64,000 bases of DNA from Billgrantia montanilacus (lineage in GTDB: Bacteria; Pseudomonadota; Gammaproteobacteria; Pseudomonadales; Halomonadaceae), in NCBI RefSeq assembly GCF_003336675.1, contig NZ_QPII01000016.1:52368-116367 (forward strand). The letters are read 5' to 3'. The notes beneath the pieces were generated by a model. The model did no database searches and had not been told where the DNA came from. It saw only the letters and a list, made by a program, of their open reading frames with translations. A program made the position numbers and the translations under genes. The first letter of the stretch is position 1; every line of letters starts with the position of its first letter. This document shows, in pieces, positions 38,365 to 45,553 of the stretch.

Positions 38365-39194
38365 TGCGCCTGGTATCCTTCAACATCAATGGGTTGCGAG
38401 CCAGATTACACCAGCTCGAGGCACTGATCGAGAGTCACGCTCCCGCCGTTATCGGCCTGCAGGAAACCAAGGTCCACGACGACGAGTTTCCCCGCGAAGC
38501 GGTCGAGGCGCTGGGCTACCGCGTTTACTTCCATGGTCAGAAGGGACACTACGGCGTGGCGCTGATGTGCCACAGGGAACAGTGCCCCGACGAGCCCGAA
38601 GCCGTCTACTACGGTTTTGACGATGACGACGAGCTAGCCCAGCGGCGCATGATCGGGGCGAAACTTCGTACGGCCGACGGAGAGACGCTGACGGTATGGA
38701 ACGGCTACTTTCCCCAGGGCGAAAACGTCGATCACCCCACCAAGTTTCCCATCAAGCGGCAGTTTTATGCACGGTTGTCCCGGCTACTGAAGGAGGCCCA
38801 TCGACCCGACGAGCGGCTGGTGATCATGGGTGACTTCAATATCTCCCCCGCCGATATCGATATCGGCATCGGCGAGTCCAACCGCAAGCGCTGGCTGCGG
38901 GAAGGCAAGACCAGCTTCCAGCCGGTAGAGCGGGAGTGGCTCGACGGCATCAAGGCATGGGGGCTTACCGACAGCTACCGGCTGCACTACCCGGACGTGG
39001 ACGACCGCTTCAGCTGGTTCGACTACCGTTCACGCGGCTTCGAACGAGAGCCGAAGCGTGGCCTGCGCATCGACCATATTCTGGTCACCCCATCGTTGGC
39101 CGAGCGTGTGCGCGACGCCGGCATCGATTACAACCTGCGCGGCATAGAGCGCCCCTCGGACCACGCTCCCGTTTGGACCGACCTCGAACTCTGA
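38364..39194 (+). CDS. xthA: Exodeoxyribonuclease III
   Basis: 276 residues (E. coli 268). The exonuclease-endonuclease-phosphatase fold is clear: [27 protein letters not shown] (metal-binding Glu), [35 protein letters not shown] and the terminal [10 protein letters not shown] with the catalytic histidine. It cuts abasic sites and degrades 3' ends. The start overlaps the stop of the small basic gene by one base, and GGAG sits six bases upstream. Ends 35 bases before a converging gene. Confidence 0.95.
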   Translation: MRLVSFNINGLRARLHQLEALIESHAPAVIGLQETKVHDDEFPREAVEALGYRVYFHGQKGHYGVALMCHREQCPDEPEAVYYGFDDDDELAQRRMIGAKLRTADGETLTVWNGYFPQGENVDHPTKFPIKRQFYARLSRLLKEAHRPDERLVIMGDFNISPADIDIGIGESNRKRWLREGKTSFQPVEREWLDGIKAWGLTDSYRLHYPDVDDRFSWFDYRSRGFEREPKRGLRIDHILVTPSLAERVRDAGIDYNLRGIERPSDHAPVWTDLEL

Positions 39195-39229
39195 ACCTTG
39201 ATGCCTCGGTTCGCTTGGCGAACCTCGCC

Positions 39230-40309
39230 CTAGCGGATCGATAGCCAGTGCGGGTCTACCTCACTACCCAGAGCGTGAGCCTGTTGCAGGGCATCCTGCG
39301 CCAGCTCGATCCGTCCCCAGGCAAAAGCCAGCAGCCCCAGGCGATGCCAATCGACGCCCGCTTCGCTGCGCTCTGACACCGCGCGCCAGGCAGAAAGCGC
39401 CTGCTCGCGATCTCGCGCCTGCTCCCAGGCGCGAGCCAAGAGTCGCCGGTTATCCAGGGTGTCCGGCAGCGTCTCGTCGGCCAGCGCCGCCTCCATGTAC
39501 TCGGCCGCCCGGGCCGGGGTCCCGGCGGCCAGGTGCAGCTCGATCCGCCGCCGCAGGTCCTCTTCGCCGGACAGGGCTCCCTGCCGCCAGCCGGCTTCCC
39601 AGATCGCTGCAGCCCGCTGAACCTCGCCGAGTCCCTGGGCCAGCGCTGCGGCCCGCCGCCACGCTTCAGACCCCACCTGCGCATTCAGTGCGGCTTCCAG
39701 GCTAGCCAGGGCCGCCTCGCCGCGCCCAGCACGCTGGAACACGGTGGCTGCCAGCGCCTGACGGCGCTGCTCCGGGGACGGGTCATCGGCCAGGGCGCGC
39801 TCAGTCCAGCTCGCCGCCTCATCCCAGCGCTCCAGCTCCGCCAGGGCACGGGCCAAACGCCAATGGTCGTCGACGCTGCCGCTATGGCGCTCATGCCATT
39901 CGAGCCATAGCGATACCGCCTCTTCAGTCTGCCCCGCTGCCAGGCGCAAGCGCGCCTCTTCGCGCAGCCAGCGATCGCGCTGAGGCAGCGAGGCTTCCTC
40001 CGTTCTGCGGGCCTGGCGCAAATGTTCGGCGGCGGCTTCGTGACGCCCCGCCCCGGCCTCGGCGCCGGCCGCCAGCTGACGATAGAGCGCGCTGGCCCAG
40101 CGATCGGCAGCATTGCCACCTTCGAACCGGTGTGCCTGAGCGCGGGCCCGCTCACCCACGCTATCGTGCTCGCCCTGCTGCAGCTGACGCTGGAGCTGCT
40201 CCAGGTCGCCGATGATATCGCCGGAAAGCGCCGGCGCACCGGCCAGTGCCGGAGCGGCAAGCAGCCATCCGGCACAGGCAAATACACCAATCACGGCACG
40301 CAGTGTCAT
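39230..40309 (-). CDS. TonB-system-associated TPR protein
   Basis: 359 residues. A signal peptide (about 1-23, ending APALA) is followed by helical TPR-like repeats rich in Ala, Glu, Arg and Leu (GRHEAAAEHLRQARR, DDHWRLARALAELERWDEAASW, and others). In Vibrio-type TonB2 operons the last gene is a periplasmic TPR protein in the same position. It begins four bases after tonB, so it belongs to that transcript; its role in energy transduction is inferred. Confidence 0.85.
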   Translation of the reverse strand: MTLRAVIGVFACAGWLLAAPALAGAPALSGDIIGDLEQLQRQLQQGEHDSVGERARAQAHRFEGGNAADRWASALYRQLAAGAEAGAGRHEAAAEHLRQARRTEEASLPQRDRWLREEARLRLAAGQTEEAVSLWLEWHERHSGSVDDHWRLARALAELERWDEAASWTERALADDPSPEQRRQALAATVFQRAGRGEAALASLEAALNAQVGSEAWRRAAALAQGLGEVQRAAAIWEAGWRQGALSGEEDLRRRIELHLAAGTPARAAEYMEAALADETLPDTLDNRRLLARAWEQARDREQALSAWRAVSERSEAGVDWHRLGLLAFAWGRIELAQDALQQAHALGSEVDPHWLSIR

Positions 40310-40313
40310 GGCA

Positions 40314-41093
40314 TCACCTCAACTGGAACTCGAGCCGCTGCCGAGCGCGGCGCACCCCATTGGCTGGCTCGAACTGCCAGCCCGCCACGGCCTGTTCGGC
40401 CGCCGAATCGAAGACATTACGCGGCTGAGACTCGACCACGCGGATAGACGAGCGATCGACGCTGCCGTCAGGGCGAATCAGAAACTGCAGCTCGACATGT
40501 CCTTCGAGACCGCGTCGCTGCGCGCGCGAGGGATACTCCGGCGGCACGCGACTGGTCGGCGCGATTTGACCGACATCCACCGGCCCCTGCTCGGCGGATG
40601 CGGCCTGCTCGGTCGTCGGTCCTGGTGCAGGTGCGGCACTCGGCGACGTCGGTGAGGGATTCGGCTCTGGAGTTGGCGCTGGCTGGGGTGCCGGTTCCGG
40701 GGCCGGCTCGGGTTCGTTCTGTGGCTCCGGAGCAGGTTCGGGCGGGGGCTCGGGCTGCATCTCGGCAAGCTCGGGCAGGCTGCTGTCGAACTCCAATGGC
40801 TCCACCGGTTCCGGCGGTAGCTCGGGTTCCGGCATGGCGATCGTACTTTCCAACGGCGGCAGCGGTTCCGGCTGCGGCGGTGGACTGGCCTCCACCTGTG
40901 GTGGCGGCGGCTCGGCGCTGGACTCCGCCGGCTCCTCCTGCACCGTTTCGGGCGCCTCGACCATGCTCATCGTCATGCTGACGTCGAGCACGTCGAACTC
41001 CTCCTCCGGTGGCGTCACCAGCAGCGCCAGTAGCCAGAACAACAGCAGGGCGAGGGCCACCCCACCCAGCAAGGAGAACGGTATGCGCGTCAC
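40314..41093 (-). CDS. tonB: Energy transducer TonB
   Basis: 259 residues. An N-terminal membrane anchor (about 7-27, LLGGVALALLLFWLLALLV), then a periplasmic stretch of some 140 residues packed with Pro and Glu (PEPEPAP-type repeats), and the C-terminal TonB domain with PPEYPSRAQRRGLEGHVELQF and AVAGWQFEPA. It couples the proton gradient to outer-membrane receptors. The GTG start overlaps the exbD stop by four bases (GTGA). A longer in-frame reading upstream lies wholly inside exbD and is rejected. Confidence 0.94.
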   Translation of the reverse strand: MTRIPFSLLGGVALALLLFWLLALLVTPPEEEFDVLDVSMTMSMVEAPETVQEEPAESSAEPPPPQVEASPPPQPEPLPPLESTIAMPEPELPPEPVEPLEFDSSLPELAEMQPEPPPEPAPEPQNEPEPAPEPAPQPAPTPEPNPSPTSPSAAPAPGPTTEQAASAEQGPVDVGQIAPTSRVPPEYPSRAQRRGLEGHVELQFLIRPDGSVDRSSIRVVESQPRNVFDSAAEQAVAGWQFEPANGVRRARQRLEFQLR

Positions 41094-41497
41094 GGCCGGC
41101 TCCGGCTGGCGGCAACCGCCACCTGCTCCACGCCGGCCTCGCGGATGCGATCCATCACCTCGATCAGCAGGCCGGTGGTCGACTCGCGATCGGCCTGGAT
41201 CACCACCGAGCCATCCTCGCTGACCAACCCGGCAACCTCGCTGCCGACGCGGTGCAGGTCCACCGCTCGGCCGTCGACCCACACCGCCCCTTCGGGGGTG
41301 ATGGCGATCATCACCTGGGCATCGGGTCGAGGCGTAGCGGCGCTGGATTCGGGCCGCTCGATCTCCACCCCGCTCTCCTTGATGAAGCTGGTAGTGACGA
41401 TGAAGAAAATCAGCATGATGAAGACGACGTCCAGCATCGGCGTCAGGTTGACCTCGCTGGCTTCGCCGTCGTCGGCGCCAAGGCGGCGTCTACGCAT
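41090..41497 (-). CDS. exbD: Biopolymer transport protein ExbD
   Basis: 135 residues with a single membrane helix (about 20-40) holding the essential Asp in TPMLDVVFIMLIFFIVTTSF, and a periplasmic domain (VMIAITPEGAVWVDGRAVDL to VIQADRESTTGLLIEVMD). Forms the proton channel complex with ExbB that energises TonB. It overlaps exbB by eight bases and tonB by four. Confidence 0.95.
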   Translation of the reverse strand: MRRRRLGADDGEASEVNLTPMLDVVFIMLIFFIVTTSFIKESGVEIERPESSAATPRPDAQVMIAITPEGAVWVDGRAVDLHRVGSEVAGLVSEDGSVVIQADRESTTGLLIEVMDRIREAGVEQVAVAASRSRP

Positions 41498-42023
41498 CGT
41501 TGTCCTCCACGGCGCGGGCCAGGCGGTCGTGCAGCCGCTGGTCCTCGCGTCGAATGATCTGCTCGAGGCGGCTGGTGAAAAGCAGCCCCACTACCGCCAC
41601 CGCCATGCCAGTCAGGGTCGGCAGGGTGGCGCGAGCCACGCCGTCGGCCATGGATCGGGCCTGGCTGGAATCGGTCATCGCCAGGCTATCGAAGACGGCG
41701 ATCATGCCTGTCACGGTGCCAAGCAGGCCAAGCAGCGGGCACAGTGCCACCAGTAGTTTGAGCCACGGCAGCGGACGACGCAGACGCCAAATCAGCTCCC
41801 GCGCCCAGACCTCTCGCAGGGTCAGTGCACTCCAGCTCAGGTGGTCATTTCGGGCCGCCCAGCGCGAGATCAGGCTTCGCCTCGCCCGGCGGTAGGTGAT
41901 TCGGAAATACCACACCCGCTCCAGCGCCAGACTGAACAGCAGCATCGCCACCAGGGCGATGACGACCAGCACTGAGCCGCCCGCCTCGACCAGCCCCTCG
42001 AGCGGTTCAAGCCAGAGCGGCAT
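41490..42023 (-). CDS. exbB: ExbB proton channel protein (short TonB2 type)
   Basis: 177 residues of the MotA/TolQ/ExbB family: N-terminal helix (about 15-33), cytoplasmic loop with ARELIWRLRRPLP, and two C-terminal helices with LKLLVALCPLLGLLGTVTGM and LPTLTGMAVAVVGLLFTSRL. ATG 42023 (GGGAG upstream) yields a protein overlapping the upstream gene by 17 bases; a further in-frame ATG at 42059 is possible. The second ExbB-like gene of this operon. Confidence 0.9.
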   Translation of the reverse strand: MPLWLEPLEGLVEAGGSVLVVIALVAMLLFSLALERVWYFRITYRRARRSLISRWAARNDHLSWSALTLREVWARELIWRLRRPLPWLKLLVALCPLLGLLGTVTGMIAVFDSLAMTDSSQARSMADGVARATLPTLTGMAVAVVGLLFTSRLEQIIRREDQRLHDRLARAVEDNDA

Positions 42024-43413
42024 CGCGACACGCGCTCCCGGTGACGCCATCAGGCCCATGCGGGCGGTGCTCGAGTTGCTCGGCCAGGGCGGCGCTGGCC
42101 TGCCCCTCGACCAGTCCGGCCAGGTAGCGGCTGCGACCGGCAAGCGCCGTATGCGCGAACAGCAGCGGTACGGCGGTGATCAGTCCCAATACCGTGGTCA
42201 CCAGCGCCTGACTGATGCCTCCTGCCATCATCTGCGGATCACCGGTACCGAACACGGTGATCGCCTGGAAGGTTACGATCATGCCGGTCACGGTACCCAG
42301 CAACCCCAGCAGAGGCGCCACCGCCGCCAACAGCTTGACCAGTGGTTGGCCACGCTCCAGCTTCGGCAGTTCGGCCAGCACCGCCTCGTCGAGGCGCGCC
42401 TCGAGCGCCTCCGGCACCGGATTGGCTTCCAGCGCTCGAAAGCGCTGCAATACTCGCCCCAGGGGGTTGTCGGAGCGCAGATGATCGAGGTCACGCAACT
42501 GACGACGCATGGCAAGGTTGACGCGTAGCAGATAGGCATACTGCAGCAGGGCAGCCAGCAGGCCAATCGCGCCCAGCCCCACCACCACATAACCGACCGC
42601 CCCGCCCTGGTGGAAGCGCTCGATCAGACTCGGGCGCTGTGCCAGTGCCGAAATGACCTGGCCGCGGGTGGGGTCGAGCGCCAGCGAACGCGACTCACCG
42701 GCATGGAAGGCCGCCAGGCTGGCTGCCACCTCGCGCGGCGTGCGCTCGACCACCGACAGGGTCTGATCATCGGCACCGCGGCGCAGCAGGTTGCCCTCGG
42801 TGAAGGCCGCAAAATCGCCCAGCCGCACCACCTCTCGCGGGGCAAGTTCGCCACTGGCCAACGCCACCGGCGCCTCGAAACGGACGACCCTTGCCGTATC
42901 GAGGGTCAGTGCCACCAGGCGGTCGGCGAACGACTCCAAGTGACCGAGTTCGAGCACCTCAGCATCGTCCAGGCGTGGAGGTAAGCGGGCTCCCTGCATC
43001 ACCAGCCAGCTGTCGGCCAGACTATCGCGCAATTCACCGCTGTGGCGAGCCAGCGAAGACAGCACGGCTTCGAGGTCGTCGCCCTGCTCCTGCTGGCGGG
43101 CGTCGAGCTCGGCCTGGCGCGCGTTCAGCGCCTGTGTCTCGGCCTGCAGTTCGGCGTGGCGGGTTTCGGCCTGCTCATGAGCGGCGCGAGCCTCCTCGAG
43201 GGCGACCTCCAGGGCGTCGCGGTCCTCGAGCAGTTCGGCCAATCGCGCTCGGTCGCGCGCCTCGGCGGCTTCACGTTCGGCGCGCAAGGTAGTGAGCGGC
43301 TCAGGCTCGGACTGGGCCTGGGCCTGGGCCTGGGCCATGACCGGAACCGTGAAGAGAACGGCGACCAGCAGGCCGGCAACCAACGTGCCAATGGAATAAC
43401 GTGGCGTTCTCAT
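42007..43413 (-). CDS. TtpC-like MotA/TolQ/ExbB protein with periplasmic coiled coil
   Basis: 468 residues. Signal peptide about 1-27, a long coiled coil (about 35-120, rich in Glu/Ala/Arg), a periplasmic domain, then the ExbB-like channel region with three helices (GAVGYVVVGLGAIGLLAALL, LVKLLAAVAPLLGLLGTVTGM, QALVTTVLGLITAVPLLF). This matches TtpC of Vibrio TonB2 systems, needed for TonB2-dependent siderophore uptake. Its ATG overlaps the DUF3450 stop (ATGA), and it overlaps exbB. Confidence 0.9.
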   Translation of the reverse strand: MRTPRYSIGTLVAGLLVAVLFTVPVMAQAQAQAQSEPEPLTTLRAEREAAEARDRARLAELLEDRDALEVALEEARAAHEQAETRHAELQAETQALNARQAELDARQQEQGDDLEAVLSSLARHSGELRDSLADSWLVMQGARLPPRLDDAEVLELGHLESFADRLVALTLDTARVVRFEAPVALASGELAPREVVRLGDFAAFTEGNLLRRGADDQTLSVVERTPREVAASLAAFHAGESRSLALDPTRGQVISALAQRPSLIERFHQGGAVGYVVVGLGAIGLLAALLQYAYLLRVNLAMRRQLRDLDHLRSDNPLGRVLQRFRALEANPVPEALEARLDEAVLAELPKLERGQPLVKLLAAVAPLLGLLGTVTGMIVTFQAITVFGTGDPQMMAGGISQALVTTVLGLITAVPLLFAHTALAGRSRYLAGLVEGQASAALAEQLEHRPHGPDGVTGSACRDAALA

Positions 43414-44183
43414 GTGTCGCCCTCCCCGATCCGTTCGAGCGGCTGCGAAATGGGCAGCGTGAGCAACTCGGGCGAACGGCGATCACGAGCGATGCGCAGG
43501 CCGTTGCGCACCTCGCGACGCTCGGCTTCGCCAAGGGGCGCCCAACTACCCGCATCGGCCTGCCAGACACGCCCGGCGCGGCCGTCCGGAGTGAGATAGT
43601 AGAAGCCCACGCGCCCCAGGCGCAGGTAGTCCACCTCGCGGCGCGACTCTCCATCACCGAGATAGCCGCGCCAGGTATCGACTTCGCGCCCGTACTCCAG
43701 CTCGGTGCGCCAGGCCTCCACGATGCGCTCCCAGCGCTCGGCGGTGGAAAGCTCGCCAATATGGGAGCGCAGGCTGGCGACCCGAGCCTGACGCTGCTCG
43801 CGCAGAAACGGCATGTCGTTGTCGACCCACTGCGCCAGCCGCTCTATCAAGCGCTCCTGCAATACCGGCAAGGCCTCACGGGTTTCCTCCAGGGTATCCA
43901 GGGCCACCTCGCGCCGGTCGAGCGTCTCGGCCTGGTGTTCTAGCCGCGGGACGAGTTCGGCGTTCTCGCGCGCCAGACGGCGCTCGGCGCGCTCCAGCTC
44001 GCGCAACTCCTCGAGCATGGCGCGCGTCTCTTCATCGGCGGCATCGATGCGTGCCTGCAGTTCGGCCTGGCTGCGCTGGGCGCTACCCGCCTCATCCAGC
44101 AACGTCTCCGCCGGTATCACCGGGGCAACCACCAGCAGACTGAGGGCCATACCAAGCATGAGTGGATGTCGAAACGTCACCAC
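43410..44183 (-). CDS. DUF3450 periplasmic coiled-coil protein
   Basis: 257 residues. Signal peptide (FRHPLMLGMALSLLVVAPVIPA) then a long heptad-rich coiled coil (residues about 30-130) and a C-terminal half with YGREVDTWRGYLGDGE and RLGRVGFYYLTPDG typical of DUF3450, the first gene of TonB2-type operons. The GTG at 44183 has GGAG seven bases upstream; other starts (ATG 44162, or far upstream) are less likely. It heads the operon that ends at 39230. Confidence 0.85.
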   Translation of the reverse strand: MVTFRHPLMLGMALSLLVVAPVIPAETLLDEAGSAQRSQAELQARIDAADEETRAMLEELRELERAERRLARENAELVPRLEHQAETLDRREVALDTLEETREALPVLQERLIERLAQWVDNDMPFLREQRQARVASLRSHIGELSTAERWERIVEAWRTELEYGREVDTWRGYLGDGESRREVDYLRLGRVGFYYLTPDGRAGRVWQADAGSWAPLGEAERREVRNGLRIARDRRSPELLTLPISQPLERIGEGDT

Positions 44184-44265
44184 GACCGGACTCCCTTGAT
44201 GTTCATACGATTCGCTGAATGGACGGGTGGCTGCCCCGGAAGGCAAGCGGGAAAAAGATGCCATT

Positions 44266-44284
44266 GATGAAAACAATTATCAAT
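44266..44284 (-). promoter_or_regulatory. Fur-like box before the TonB2 operon
   Basis: On the minus strand ATTGATAATTGTTTTC (44269-44284) matches the Fur core AATGATAATCATTATC at 12 of 16 positions, 85 bases before the operon start. It fits iron control of the TonB machinery. The rest of the 310-base divergent gap up to 44493 is taken up by the araC promoter and leader described separately. Confidence 0.55.
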
Positions 44285-44365
44285 CATGATGGCGAGGCGG
44301 CTCACCGAAAGGCCGTCATAATGCCACGAAGGGGTCTTGCTCGCCTCGTGTTTGTGCGAACAAGT

Positions 44366-44397
44366 CTCATTGAGATTATTATTCATGATGCTATACT
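44366..44397 (+). promoter_or_regulatory. Fur-controlled promoter of the AraC regulator
   Basis: TTGAGA (44370-44375), 16-base spacer, TATACT (44392-44397). A Fur-like box (44366-44384, reverse GAATAATAATCTCAATGAG) covers the -35 region, so iron-loaded Fur would shut it off. The sequence is clearly related to the iutA promoter at 55.9 kb. Confidence 0.65.
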
Positions 44398-44447
44398 GAC
44401 CCGCTCTTGGCAAGAACCAATCCAGTCTACAGGCAAGGGCACCCACA

Positions 44448-44492
44448 ATGACGAAGCGAATGACAGTCGGGCTCGCCTGCGGGGAGTGCTGA
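44448..44492 (+). CDS. 14-codon leader, remnant of an iutA-like start, coupled to araC
   Basis: ATG at 44448 encodes MTKRMTVGLACGEC, ends TGA one base before the AraC ATG, and carries within it the GGGGAG ribosome site of that gene. AAGGG is eight bases before its own ATG. The first ten residues align with the IutA start (MKKRVTLGFA), and the DNA upstream aligns too. It could be a functional leader or only the stump of a lost receptor gene. Confidence 0.45.
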   Translation: MTKRMTVGLACGEC

Positions 44493-44493
44493 C

Positions 44494-45465
44494 ATGGGCA
44501 CTCGCTTCGCCCCCTCCCGCGCCCATACTGCGAGCGATCTCGCCACCTACGGCGAACGCTACGGCATCGATTACCGCTTTCCTTCACAGCGCCGCGCGGC
44601 CGTTCAGGCACCGGTTCTGCATGGACGCATCCAGGAGCTAGAGCCCGGTCCAGGTATGCAGCTGGTGGCCTCGGATATTGACGTGCTGCAGCGCTACGAT
44701 TCCCGCTCCCACACCCCTTCTCCCCTTTCTATCATCGTCATGCTCGAAGGGCGTGCCGATGTCGCCCTGGGCCAGCAACGCCTTGCCTTCTCCGCCGGCA
44801 TGGCCTTGAGCGTACAGCTCAATGAGCGCGAAGGCCTGCAGGCCATGCAGCCTGCCAACCAGCGTTTACGCGCCTTGACCCTGGCCCTGGACACACCGCG
44901 CCTGGCCGAAGCGCTCGACGGCAAGCTGCCCCGGCATGGCTCCAGCATGCATGCCTGGCCGCTGCCCGCCGGCCTGCAACCGATGCTGGAGCAGGCACTT
45001 ACCTCGCCGTTGCCCGACGCGGCAGCACGCCTGCAATGGGAAGGGCTTGCGCTGCAGCTTCTGGCACATGGCCTGCCACCGGAGCTGGATGCGCCCGCTG
45101 CCCGGCTCTCACCTGGGGAATGGCAGCGCCTGGAGCGGGTCCGCGAGCAGTTGCAGACCTCCCCGGCGAGGCCGCATAGCCTGGCGGCACTGGCCGAACT
45201 GGCCGCCATGAGCCCGGCCACCCTGCGCCGCAAGTTCCAGGCCGCATATGGCCGCAGCGTCTTCGACTACCTGCGTGATCGTCGCCTCGGACTCGCCCGC
45301 GAGATGCTGCTGAACGGGCATGGCGTCGAACGCGTCGCCCAGTGCGCCGGCTATCTGCACGCCAGCAATTTCACCACCGCCTTCCGTCGTCACTACGGCT
45401 ATCTGCCCAGCTCCCTCCATCGAGCCGCTCCACCCGAGATTCACGACAGTGAGCCTCGCGCATAA
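44494..45465 (+). CDS. AraC-family iron/siderophore regulator
   Basis: 323 residues. The C-terminal AraC domain (about 235-310) shows two helix-turn-helix units: LAALAELAAMSPATLRRKF and VERVAQCAGYLHASNFTTAFRRHYGY. The N-terminal half has no cysteine or known cofactor motif and probably binds a ferric siderophore, as in PchR/AlcR-type regulators. It stands directly upstream of a hydroxamate-type receptor and a second receptor, its likely targets, and is itself behind a Fur-type promoter. GGGGAG precedes the ATG. Confidence 0.88.
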   Translation: MGTRFAPSRAHTASDLATYGERYGIDYRFPSQRRAAVQAPVLHGRIQELEPGPGMQLVASDIDVLQRYDSRSHTPSPLSIIVMLEGRADVALGQQRLAFSAGMALSVQLNEREGLQAMQPANQRLRALTLALDTPRLAEALDGKLPRHGSSMHAWPLPAGLQPMLEQALTSPLPDAAARLQWEGLALQLLAHGLPPELDAPAARLSPGEWQRLERVREQLQTSPARPHSLAALAELAAMSPATLRRKFQAAYGRSVFDYLRDRRLGLAREMLLNGHGVERVAQCAGYLHASNFTTAFRRHYGYLPSSLHRAAPPEIHDSEPRA

Positions 45466-45470
45466 AGAGT

Positions 45471-45484
45471 TGCGCATTGCGCAT
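45471..45484. promoter_or_regulatory. Tandem TGCGCAT, possible AraC-type operator
   Basis: Two perfect, directly adjacent copies of TGCGCAT lie just before the Fur box of the first receptor gene, the place where an AraC-type activator would bind in tandem. Confidence 0.4.
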
Positions 45485-45504
45485 AGGACAGCGCCGCACG
45501 CATA

Positions 45505-45523
45505 GATAATAATTCTCATTACC
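45505..45523 (+). promoter_or_regulatory. Fur box before the first TonB-dependent receptor
   Basis: GATAATAATTCTCATTACC matches the 19-base Fur consensus at 15 positions and sits 31 bases before the receptor start codon. Confidence 0.7.
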
Positions 45524-45553
45524 TAATGAGACAGCTTCCGCAGAGGAATCTTC

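Noticed and set aside
41094..41282. An N-terminal extension of TonB
   Set aside because: The extra 63 residues lie inside exbD in another frame; the GTG at 41093 overlapping the exbD stop gives a normal TonB membrane anchor.
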